A stretch of 64,000 nt of DNA from CAYFYS01 sp965202905 (GTDB lineage: Bacteria > Pseudomonadota > Alphaproteobacteria > MPNO01). The notes below the pieces were generated by a model. It was not told the origin of the DNA. It did not search any database and worked only from the letters and a program-made list of their open reading frames with translations. The first letter of the stretch is position 1, and each line of letters begins with the position of its first letter. A program made the position numbers and the translations under genes. The DNA lies in assembly GCA_965202905.1 (NCBI GenBank), contig OZ241868.1, positions 682,001 to 746,000 of the forward strand, read 5' to 3'. Positions 53,723-61,613 of this stretch are shown one piece after another.

Positions 53723-55389
53723 CCGGCCGGGTCGATCCGATCACCGTCGAACTCCTGCGCAACCGAATCGCCAGCGTGATGCAGCAGATGGACTACCACT
53801 TCTACCGGTCGGGCTATTCGACCATCGTGCGCGAGTCCCGCGATTTTAGCTGCGTGATCGTCGATGCCGCCGGCCGTCTGCTCGTCGCGCCCTGGATGTT
53901 CTTCCACGGCCCGGTCTACTACCACCTGATCCAGCGGATTCTCTCCATTTACGACGCCGAAGACTTTGCTGAGGGCGACGTGTTCGTCTCCAACCACCCT
54001 TACGAGGGCAACCTGCCGCACGCCTCGGACATGGGCTTCGCCGCCCCGATCGTCCACGACGGCACGCTGGTCGCGTTCGCGGCCACCATCGCGCACAAGG
54101 CTGATGTCGGCGGTACGGTCCCCGGCAGCACCTACGGCCAGGCGACCGAGCTCTATCACGAAGGAATGATGTTGCCGCCGATCCGCATCCACCGGGCGGG
54201 CGAACCGGTGGACGACATGATGCGGCTGATCGCGGCCAACACGCGCGCGCCCTATGTCGTGCTCGGCGACATCGCGGGCCAGATCGGAGTGACCCGGATC
54301 GGTCGCCAGCACGTCCACGAGATGTGCGCGCGCTACGGCACCGGCGCCGTGGCGGCCGCGATGGAGGCGATGATCAAGGCCTCGGGCGAGGACTTCCGGG
54401 CCGCGCTCGGGCGCATCCCCGACGGGACGGGCCAAGCCGACGGCTTCCTCGATCACGACGGGGTCGACGAGGCGACGCCGGTGCGGCTCCACGTGCGGGT
54501 AAAGATTGAGGACGGCCGGCTCGCCTTCGACTTCACCGGCTGCGATCCGCAGACCCGCGGGCCGACCAATCTGCGGATCGCGATGGTCGAAGCCTGCGTG
54601 TTCTACTGCCTGATCGGACTGCTCGATTCCGACCTGCGCTACTCGGACGGCGCGCGCAAGCTGGTCGCGTTCAAGTTCGCGCCCAGGAGTATTCTCAGCG
54701 CCGAGCCGCCGGCGCCGTGCTCGTCCTATATGAAGACCTGCCAGAAGCTGATCGACGTGATCCTGGAGGCGCTCGACCCGCTGTTGAACGGCCGCGCGAT
54801 CGCCCATTCCGGCGGTAGCGGCGGCTCGATCGTCGTTGCTTGGCAGGGCGGGGCCAAGGCCGACCGCGGCAACCAGTACGAGATCTTCGGCAGCGCCTAC
54901 GGGGCCGGCGAGGGGGCCGACGGCGCCTCGGGCGCCGCGGTCCATCTCGCCAACCTGTACGCCGCGCCGATCGAGATCATCGAGTCCGAGTTCCCCTGCC
55001 GCATCCGGCGTTTCGAGCTCAGCGCCGATTCGGGCGGGGCGGGACAGTTCCGCGGCGGGCTCAACTTCCGCCGGGTCTACGAACTGCTCGAACCGGCCCA
55101 GGTGGTCTACCGCTCCGACCGGGCGAGCGTTCCGCCGGCCGGCCTGCGCGGCGGCAAGCCCGGCAGCCCCAGCCGCCTGATCCTCGACCCCGGCACGGCC
55201 GATGCCCGCATCATGCCGTCCTCCTGCCGGCTCGAACTCGACGCCGGCGCCGTCTTCGCAGTCAACGGCGCCGGCGGCGGCGGTTACGGCAACCCGAAGA
55301 AACGCTCCTCCGACCGGATCGCGCACGATCTGGAGCAGGGCTACGTTACGCCGGAAGGCGCCCGACGCGACTACGGCTACGAGACCTGA
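53719..55389 (+). CDS. hyuB: Hydantoinase/oxoprolinase subunit B (HyuB)
   Basis: A 556-residue HyuB. It begins VDPITVELLRNRIASVMQQM and has SRDFSCVIVDAAGRL, VSNHPYEGNLPHASDMG, FTGCDPQTRGPTN and the glycine-rich C-terminal NGAGGGGYGNP. It is the metal-binding partner of HyuA. It is encoded with a 4-bp overlap, so the two are made in equal amounts. Together with the molybdenum hydroxylase it suggests breakdown of a cyclic amide. Confidence 0.94.
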   Translation: MTGRVDPITVELLRNRIASVMQQMDYHFYRSGYSTIVRESRDFSCVIVDAAGRLLVAPWMFFHGPVYYHLIQRILSIYDAEDFAEGDVFVSNHPYEGNLPHASDMGFAAPIVHDGTLVAFAATIAHKADVGGTVPGSTYGQATELYHEGMMLPPIRIHRAGEPVDDMMRLIAANTRAPYVVLGDIAGQIGVTRIGRQHVHEMCARYGTGAVAAAMEAMIKASGEDFRAALGRIPDGTGQADGFLDHDGVDEATPVRLHVRVKIEDGRLAFDFTGCDPQTRGPTNLRIAMVEACVFYCLIGLLDSDLRYSDGARKLVAFKFAPRSILSAEPPAPCSSYMKTCQKLIDVILEALDPLLNGRAIAHSGGSGGSIVVAWQGGAKADRGNQYEIFGSAYGAGEGADGASGAAVHLANLYAAPIEIIESEFPCRIRRFELSADSGGAGQFRGGLNFRRVYELLEPAQVVYRSDRASVPPAGLRGGKPGSPSRLILDPGTADARIMPSSCRLELDAGAVFAVNGAGGGGYGNPKKRSSDRIAHDLEQGYVTPEGARRDYGYET

Positions 55390-55483
55390 TCCACATCGAA
55401 GCCCGCCCGGAACGGATCCCGGACAGGCGGCGCTTGTCCCTGAAACGAGGTTCGATCAACATCGCCGCGCGTGAGACGAGGCG

Positions 55484-56293
55484 ATGACAATGGGGGCAGC
55501 GAACATGGACATAAGGCTGGACGGCAGGGCGGCGCTTATTACCGGCGGCAGCCAGGGGCTGGGCAAAGGGATAGCGCTCCGGTTCGCCGAATCAGGGGCC
55601 GATGTGGCGATCCTCGCGCGGAACGAGGATCTTCTCGAGCAGGCCAAGGTGGAGATCGCCGCCGTTGGTCCCGGCGAGGTCCATACGGTTGCTTGCGATC
55701 TGATGGATGCTGGAGCCACGGAAGCCGCCTTTACCGATGCCGATACCGCGCTCGGAAAGATCGACATACTGGTCAACAACGCCGGAACGTCGCGGGCCGG
55801 TCCGTTCGCCGAGATCACCGACCAGGATTGGCGGGACGACTTCGAGCTCAAGCTGTTCGCCGCCATCCGCCTCTGCCGTCTCGCGCTTCCGGCCATGAAA
55901 ACACGCCGCTGGGGCCGGATCATCAACGTTTTGAACATCGGGGCAAAGGCGCCCCGCGCCGGCGGGGCGCCGACCGCGGTGACCCGCGCAGCCGGACTCG
56001 CCTTGACCAAGGTTCTGGCGAGCGATGCTGCGCCCCACAACGTCTTGGTCAACGCGCTGATGGTCGGGCTGATCAAGTCGGGCCAGTGGGAGCGCGCCTA
56101 TGCCGGCCAGCAGCCCGACCGGACGTTCGAAGAATTCCTGCAGGGGATGTCGGACGACCGCAACATCCCGCTCGGCCGCATCGGCGAGACCGAAGAGTTC
56201 GCCAATATGGCCTGCTTCCTGGCCTCGGACGCCGCGGGCTATGTCACCGGCACAGCGATAAACGTGGATGGCGGCAACTCGCCGGTCGTCTGA
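55484..56293 (+). CDS. SDR-fold protein with degenerate catalytic triad
   Basis: A 269-residue SDR with an intact cofactor motif (TGGSQGLG) and NNAG. The serine region reads INVLNIG, and the YxxxK site is replaced by T-A-V-T-R (Thr164, Arg168). The Ser-Tyr-Lys chemistry is therefore missing, while the C-terminal VTGTAINVDGG is normal. It may use another mechanism, bind nucleotide without reducing, or catalyse a non-redox step. A start at 55505 (MDIRLDGR) is an alternative. It is last in the plus-strand block and converges on the MetE-like gene. Confidence 0.85.
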   Translation: MTMGAANMDIRLDGRAALITGGSQGLGKGIALRFAESGADVAILARNEDLLEQAKVEIAAVGPGEVHTVACDLMDAGATEAAFTDADTALGKIDILVNNAGTSRAGPFAEITDQDWRDDFELKLFAAIRLCRLALPAMKTRRWGRIINVLNIGAKAPRAGGAPTAVTRAAGLALTKVLASDAAPHNVLVNALMVGLIKSGQWERAYAGQQPDRTFEEFLQGMSDDRNIPLGRIGETEEFANMACFLASDAAGYVTGTAINVDGGNSPVV

Positions 56294-56327
56294 CGCCGGG
56301 GATGGATCGCCGATCCGATCAATCCCG

Positions 56328-57512
56328 TCAGACGCGGGCGGCGCCTTCGACGAGGGCTTCGAGCTTGAGCCGGGCGATTGCCGGGTCGACCTTGCCGATG
56401 CCGGCGAAGGTGGCAAAGCCGCAATCGGCGCCGGCGATCACGCGCTCGCGGCCGACGAGATCGACGAAACGGCCGATGCGCTCGGCAACCAGATCGGGGT
56501 GTTCGACGTAATTGGTGGTCGAATCGACCACCCCGGGAATCAGGATCTTGCGCTCCGGCACATCGCGGTCGCGGAAGACAGTCCATTCGTGGGCGTGGCG
56601 CGGGTTCGCCGCCTCGAACAGAAGGGCTTGCGGCTTGGACTTCATCAGGACGGCAAAAATTTTCTCCAACGCGATATCGCGGTGATGCGGTCCCTCGTAG
56701 TTGCCCCAGCAGACATGCATGCGCGCGCGTTCGGCCGGCACGTTGACAAGCGCGGCATTGAGCACCTCGACGTGCCTCTCTGCGTGACGGACGAAATCGG
56801 TGTCGCTCTCTGCGCTGTAAACAACATGGCGGCCCATGGCGAGGTCGGGGCAGTCGATCTGGACCGTGAGCCCGGCCCGGGCGATCGACTCGTACTCTTC
56901 GGCCATCGCCTCGGCCAGCGCGGCGAGATAGTCATCCTGGCTCGGGTAATGATCGTTTGCCTGAAAGATTGCGATGACACCGGGCGAGGCGGCGTTCATG
57001 AAGCCGTCGGCGACGCCGGCCTCTTCGAGCGTTCGGGTCATGCGCGCGATCTCGCGGGCGAGGGGCGCGCGGTCCTTGACCGCCACCGGGCCGGTGCAGC
57101 GCGGCCGGTGCAGCCGGCGGGCGCCGGCGGCTTGGCCCATCCGGCGGCGATAGTCCGGGAATTCGGACAGATCGTCGAACAGCAGCGACGGGCTCTCGCC
57201 GGAGAACCCGCTCAGCCGGTCCTGGATATAGGTTGCATAGCCGGTCCGGCCGACCTCGCCGTCGTTGACGATGTCGATTCCGATCGCGGCCTGTTCGGCG
57301 ACGATCTCGGCGACCGCACGGTCGATGCGCGCCTCGAAGGCCGCCGCGTCGTGGTCCTCGTCGTACTCCTTGGCGCGCAGCAGCGCGGCCACATCGGCCG
57401 GCCGGGGCAGGCTGCCGACATGGGTCGTCCGGATGGGCGAACGATCAGAAATGGATCGCCTGCCCGCCGAGGTCGCGCCAGGCAACGGGCGCACCGGCCG
57501 CCGCAGCCGCAT
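56328..57512 (-). CDS. MetE C-terminal-like (cobalamin-independent) methyl/alkyl transferase
   Basis: A protein of up to 394 residues in the UROD/MetE-like barrel family. It starts with a conserved RTTHVGSLPRP and has NDGEVGR, then the zinc ligands in HVCWGNYEGPH (His, Cys), LLFEAANPRH (Glu) and GADCGFAT (Cys). It corresponds to the catalytic half of methionine synthase only. Such stand-alone proteins can be thiol methyl- or alkyltransferases (coenzyme-M-type epoxide transferases are relatives). The start is unclear because the conserved region begins at the SDR stop; the true start probably overlaps that gene. Confidence 0.83.
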   Translation of the reverse strand: MRLRRPVRPLPGATSAGRRSISDRSPIRTTHVGSLPRPADVAALLRAKEYDEDHDAAAFEARIDRAVAEIVAEQAAIGIDIVNDGEVGRTGYATYIQDRLSGFSGESPSLLFDDLSEFPDYRRRMGQAAGARRLHRPRCTGPVAVKDRAPLAREIARMTRTLEEAGVADGFMNAASPGVIAIFQANDHYPSQDDYLAALAEAMAEEYESIARAGLTVQIDCPDLAMGRHVVYSAESDTDFVRHAERHVEVLNAALVNVPAERARMHVCWGNYEGPHHRDIALEKIFAVLMKSKPQALLFEAANPRHAHEWTVFRDRDVPERKILIPGVVDSTTNYVEHPDLVAERIGRFVDLVGRERVIAGADCGFATFAGIGKVDPAIARLKLEALVEGAARV

Positions 57513-58287
57513 CTGCCGGCGGCAGCGCGGGATCGAACAGCGCGGCGCGGAACCGCCGGCCGTTGACGTGATCGGAGTCCCGACTCGCGAGCCAGCGGAT
57601 CGGGGCCACCATCACCTCGGGCTTGATCAGGAGGCTGCGGTCGACGAAGCGCCCATCGTTCGGGATCATCCGCGTGTCGGCGCGCCCGCCGGGGATCAGG
57701 ACGTTCGCGGTCACGCCCGTGCTCTCGACCTCATGAGCCAAGACCGACATGAAGCCCTCCGCGCAGGACTTGGCCGGTCCGTAGGCGCCGATCCCGCCGG
57801 CCATCATGGTATCGAGGCTGGTGGTCACGGTGACGATCCTTCCCCAGCCGCGTTCCAGCATGGCGGGGATCGCTGCCCGGGTCATGATGAAGGGCCCGCT
57901 GCCGTTGACGGCGACGGTGGCCAGCCACAAATCGGTATCGACTTCCCACACCGGGCGGCGCGGGACGGTGTTGGTCGGCGCATGTTCCTGCGGGCCCAGC
58001 GCGGCGTTGTTGACCAGCATGTCGAGCTGGCCGAAGGCCTCCTCGACCGCGCCGACCGCGGCCGCGGCATCCCGGGGGTCGGTCACGTCGCCGGTTATGC
58101 CGATGACGCGGGCGGGGTCGCTCGCCGCGCCGGTTGCGTCCCTGGCCTGCTCGCATTCCGGCGCGTCGCGCTCCATGATCGCGACGTTCGCGCCCGACCG
58201 GGCCAGGGCGTCCGCCATCGTTCGGCCGAGGCCGCGCCCGGCGCCCGTTATCAGTACTGTCGTGCCGCTGAGGTCGCCCACCCTCAT
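57445..58287 (-). CDS. SDR family oxidoreductase (paralogue A)
   Basis: A 280-residue SDR with TGAGRGLGRTMADAL, NNAALG, a VTTS serine segment and a YGPAK active site. The long insertion after NNAALGPQ and the C-terminal tail ending WRDLGGQAIHF are shared with the adjacent upstream gene. It lies 12 bp downstream of that paralogue and overlaps the start region of the MetE-like gene. Likely a catabolic alcohol or hydroxyacyl dehydrogenase. Confidence 0.9.
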   Translation of the reverse strand: MRVGDLSGTTVLITGAGRGLGRTMADALARSGANVAIMERDAPECEQARDATGAASDPARVIGITGDVTDPRDAAAAVGAVEEAFGQLDMLVNNAALGPQEHAPTNTVPRRPVWEVDTDLWLATVAVNGSGPFIMTRAAIPAMLERGWGRIVTVTTSLDTMMAGGIGAYGPAKSCAEGFMSVLAHEVESTGVTANVLIPGGRADTRMIPNDGRFVDRSLLIKPEVMVAPIRWLASRDSDHVNGRRFRAALFDPALPPADAAAAAGAPVAWRDLGGQAIHF

Positions 58288-58299
58288 CCTCGCTCGCTC

Positions 58300-59142
58300 T
58301 TATTCGTCGGGATAGATCGCCTGGGCGCCGAGTTGCTGCCAGGCAACCGTGGCGCCGGCCTTCTCGATATTGGTCTCGGCGCTCGCATCCGCATCCCACA
58401 GGGCAGCCAGGAACCGCATGCCGTTGATCCTGGCCGAAGCGTCCGATGCGAGCCAGACCGAGGGCGCCACCATCACCGAGGGCTGGATCAGCCCGTCGCG
58501 CGCAAACCCGCTGGCCTCCGGGATCATCCGCGTATTGGCCGGCCCGCCCGGCACCAGCACGTTGGCGGTCACCCCGGTGCCCTCAAGGTCCTGGGCCATA
58601 ATGCAGGTGTTCGCCTCCGAGGCCGCCTTCGACGGTCCGTACGCGCCGCTGCCCTTCATGTACATCGTGCCGAGGCTGGTGGTCACGTTGATGATCCGCC
58701 CGCTGCCGCGCTCCAGCATATGGGGGACGGCGGCGGTGGCCATCAGGTGGGCGCCGTAGGCGTTGACCGACAGCGCGCGCCGCCAGAGATCGAGGTCGCA
58801 CTCCCAGAACTTTGGCGGGCTGGTCATGACGTCTTCGCCGAAGATCTGCGGGCCGAGCGCGGCGTCGTTGACCAGGACATCGAGCCGGCCGTAGCGTTCT
58901 ATCGCGGTCGCCACCGCGGCCCCGGCGCTCTGCCGGTCGGTGACGTCGGCCCGGATCGGGACCGCGACGCCCTGGCCACCGGCCTTCTCGGCGGCGGAAG
59001 CGACGGCGCCGAGCACATCCTCGTCGACATCGACCAGCACCACCGACGCCCCGGCCTCGATCATGCCAAGCGCCATCGCCCGGCCGAGCCCGCGCCCCGC
59101 GCCGGTCATCATGACGGTCTTGCCGTCCAGCGGCCTGTCCAT
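58300..59142 (-). CDS. SDR family oxidoreductase (paralogue B)
   Basis: A 280-residue SDR with TGAGRGLGRAMALGM, NDAALG in place of NNAG, INVTTS and a YGPSK active site. Same length and architecture as its downstream neighbour, so a tandem duplication. A GGGAGG ribosome-binding site fixes the ATG at 59142; a longer reading begins inside repeat copy 2. The repeat ends only 20 bp upstream of this start, separating the gene from the alcohol dehydrogenase gene. Confidence 0.9.
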   Translation of the reverse strand: MDRPLDGKTVMMTGAGRGLGRAMALGMIEAGASVVLVDVDEDVLGAVASAAEKAGGQGVAVPIRADVTDRQSAGAAVATAIERYGRLDVLVNDAALGPQIFGEDVMTSPPKFWECDLDLWRRALSVNAYGAHLMATAAVPHMLERGSGRIINVTTSLGTMYMKGSGAYGPSKAASEANTCIMAQDLEGTGVTANVLVPGGPANTRMIPEASGFARDGLIQPSVMVAPSVWLASDASARINGMRFLAALWDADASAETNIEKAGATVAWQQLGAQAIYPDE

Positions 59143-59162
59143 GGACCTGTCCTCCCCTGTGT

Positions 59163-59296
59163 CTAGTGGATCAACCGAGACATTTGAATCCTCCGGCCGA
59201 GGATGATCTGGCGACCATAACGCATTCAAAGGTCTCGATAAGTTGGTCCACCAACATAAAAACCAGTGGTTCGAAGCGAAAGTTTCGAACCACTAG
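59163..59296. mobile_element. 134-bp palindromic repeat, copy 2 (probable IS630-type MITE)
   Basis: Same length, orientation and termini (CTAGTGG...CCACTAG) as copy 1 at 29919-30052, with 8 substitutions and no indels. It keeps the terminal hairpin (AGTGGTTCGAA paired with its complement). Its right-hand CTAG supplies the TAG stop of the alcohol dehydrogenase gene. It fills the spacer between that gene and the downstream SDR, which without it would be only about 20 bp. Confidence 0.8.
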
Positions 59297-60408
59297 GTCG
59301 AGCCGGCGACATCGAGGCCGATATGGACCACCTCGGTCCCGTCATCGACCTCGCGGCCCAATGCCCGCACGGCCGTGTCGGTCTCGGACAGCGGGAACAT
59401 GTGCGAGCACAGCGGCTTCAACTCTTCGCCGCGGCGCCTGAGGATGTCGAGCGAACGGTCGATCGAGACCCAGCTCGCCGACAGGACGCCGATGAGCTGG
59501 ATCTCGTTGATCACGATCTTGTCGGTGATCAGATCGCCCACCGGCTTGAAGCTCTTCAGCCCGGCCAGAACGATGCGGCCGCCGCGGCGCACCATGTCGA
59601 CCGCATCGATGATCGGCTGGGTCGCGCCGGCCGAGACCTCGACCACCACGTCGGCGCCGCGCCCGCCGGTCAGCTCGCGCACCGCCTCGACGCTGTCCTG
59701 CTTCCCGATGTCGATCGTCGCGTCCGCGCCGAGTTGGCGGGCGAGCGCCAGCCGGTGCTCGTCCGCCGAAGTGCCGGTGACGACCACCATGCCGGCTCCG
59801 GCCTCGCGGGCCGCGACCGCGCATAGCAGGCCGCGCTGGCCCGGACCCTCGATCACCACCGTCTCGCCGATCTGGGTGTTGGGCGCCTCACAGGCCCAGC
59901 GGACACCGTTGGCCAGTGGGTTGAACAGCGACAGCACGTCGCGCGGGATGGACTCCGGCACCTTATGCACCAGGGTGTGCGGGTGCAGGTACATGTGGCT
60001 CGCATAGCCGCCCCACAGGCTCGGCGTGGTGTTCGTCGACTGGTAGAGGCCGTAGCCCAGATCGGCCTCGCACAAGGTCGTTTTGCCGATCATGCACTGG
60101 AAGCAGTGGCCGCAGGCGATGATGCCCTCGACCACCACCCGGTCGCCCTCCCTGACCTTCCAGCGCCTGGCCGCCTCCCGCCCGACCCGGTCGATCCAGC
60201 CCATGATCTCATGGCCTGGAATTATCGGGGTAACGTCCCACGGCGTGCCGGTCAGATGGCCGGCGTACTGCTCGTAATCGGTGCCGCACAGACCCGCCGC
60301 CTCGACCCGCAACACGCCTTCGTCGGGGCCGATCTCGGGCAGACCGAAGTTGCGGAACTCGAATTTGCGCGGGCCCGTCAGGACGGCTGCATTGGCTTGC
60401 TCGACCAC
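59293..60408 (-). CDS. Zinc-dependent medium-chain alcohol dehydrogenase
   Basis: A 371-residue MDR protein. Catalytic zinc ligands are in GLCGTD and PGHE, and the structural zinc cysteines are in CGHCFQCMIGKTTLC. The cofactor region VVIEGPGQRGLLCAVAAREAG keeps the GxGxxG pattern in modified form. It oxidises an alcohol, perhaps the product of a neighbouring enzyme. The stop codon TAG lies inside repeat copy 2. It was probably once in one operon with the two SDRs and the MetE-like gene. Confidence 0.92.
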   Translation of the reverse strand: MVEQANAAVLTGPRKFEFRNFGLPEIGPDEGVLRVEAAGLCGTDYEQYAGHLTGTPWDVTPIIPGHEIMGWIDRVGREAARRWKVREGDRVVVEGIIACGHCFQCMIGKTTLCEADLGYGLYQSTNTTPSLWGGYASHMYLHPHTLVHKVPESIPRDVLSLFNPLANGVRWACEAPNTQIGETVVIEGPGQRGLLCAVAAREAGAGMVVVTGTSADEHRLALARQLGADATIDIGKQDSVEAVRELTGGRGADVVVEVSAGATQPIIDAVDMVRRGGRIVLAGLKSFKPVGDLITDKIVINEIQLIGVLSASWVSIDRSLDILRRRGEELKPLCSHMFPLSETDTAVRALGREVDDGTEVVHIGLDVAGST

Positions 60409-60465
60409 GAAGGCGTCTCCCTTACCCTGAACGGCGGCCGCCGGGACGATCCGCCCTGGCGCTTT

Positions 60466-61491
60466 CTAGGCCCCGGCGTGCGACTTGGCGGTCTCCTTCA
60501 TCAACCCGAACATTTCCCTGGTGTCCTTGCGGGCGCCAAGGATGTCATCGCCGATCGGTGCGGTGATCGCCATGAACTGCTTCTGCTCGGCCGGCGACAG
60601 CCGGATCACCTCGGCGCCGGCATCCCGCCACTTCTGCTCCGCGGTGGCCGCGAAGTCCTGTCCGACTCTGTACATGTGCGGCTCGACCGCTCGGCCGGCA
60701 TCCTCAACTGCTTTCTTAAGATCGCCCGGCAGCTTATTGTAGAAGGCCATCGAAACGAAGCCGACGCAGGGAATGTAGGTGTCGTTGACCACGGTGATGA
60801 ACTTGGTGACCGTGAAGTGCTTGGTCGCGGCCATCACGACGATGGACGAGCGGATGCCGTCGATCAGCTTGCGCTGCAAGGCCGGCAGGGTCTCGCTGTA
60901 GGGCATCGGCACGCCGGTCGCGCCCAGCCGCCGCATGACCTCGGTTTCGACCTTGGTGGCCAGCACGCGGAACTTGCGGCCCTTGAAGTCGGCCAGTGCG
61001 CGGATCGGCTTGAGCGAGGCGTAAGAAGTCGGGCCGTACATCCACACGCTCACGCCCTTGACGCCCTTCCTGGTGCCAATATTCAGGAACGGGTCGCGGA
61101 AGCGCCGGTCGGTGATGGTGTCATGGGCGTGCTTGGGGCTGTCGAAGACGCCCGGAACCTCCAGCACCTGGAAGCGCGGATCGACGCCCTTGAGGAACCC
61201 TGCCGGGGTGCCGAAGAACTCGATCGTGCCAAGCTGCAGGCCCTCGACCATGCGCGGAATCTTGCCGAGCTGGCCCGAAGGATAAAGCTCGGCCTCGATG
61301 CGTCCGCCGGACAGCTTCTCGATCTCGCGCTTGTAGGCCCGGATGAACTCGTGCAGCGGATCGTTGGCGACGATGATCCCGAGCTTCATGGTGTATTTCT
61401 GCGCTGCCGCCGGTTCGATTCGGCCGACCAGCGCGGTCACGGCGACGAGGGTGGCCAGACCCCACACGACCGCCCGGCTGACTGTCCTCAT
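60466..61491 (-). CDS. dctP: TRAP transporter solute-binding protein (DctP family), orphan
   Basis: A 341-residue secreted binding protein. It has a signal peptide (VVWGLATLVAVTALV core, cleavage near AAAQK), then the DctP fold (LYPSGQLGKIPRMVEGLQLGTIEFF; ADFKGRKFRVLATKV). A GGGAGG ribosome-binding site precedes the ATG. No TRAP permease gene lies nearby, so it must share permeases elsewhere or be a sensor-type binding protein. It is followed by the alcohol dehydrogenase gene on the same strand. Confidence 0.92.
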   Translation of the reverse strand: MRTVSRAVVWGLATLVAVTALVGRIEPAAAQKYTMKLGIIVANDPLHEFIRAYKREIEKLSGGRIEAELYPSGQLGKIPRMVEGLQLGTIEFFGTPAGFLKGVDPRFQVLEVPGVFDSPKHAHDTITDRRFRDPFLNIGTRKGVKGVSVWMYGPTSYASLKPIRALADFKGRKFRVLATKVETEVMRRLGATGVPMPYSETLPALQRKLIDGIRSSIVVMAATKHFTVTKFITVVNDTYIPCVGFVSMAFYNKLPGDLKKAVEDAGRAVEPHMYRVGQDFAATAEQKWRDAGAEVIRLSPAEQKQFMAITAPIGDDILGARKDTREMFGLMKETAKSHAGA

Positions 61492-61613
61492 GTTTCACCT
61501 CCCAAGGGGCTGAGTTCGCCTTTTTGGACTGCCCTCCCGCTCGAACTGATGGATTTTTGCAGGGCGGCAACCGATAGTGGCGTAGATATCGAAGGATGTA
61601 AACGGCGCCCCGG

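Noticed and set aside
58300..59229. Longer SDR starting inside repeat copy 2
   Set aside because: The ATG at 59142 has a strong ribosome-binding site and begins at the conserved region. The extra 29 residues come mostly from the repeat, and a matching frame occurs in copy 1 with no gene attached.
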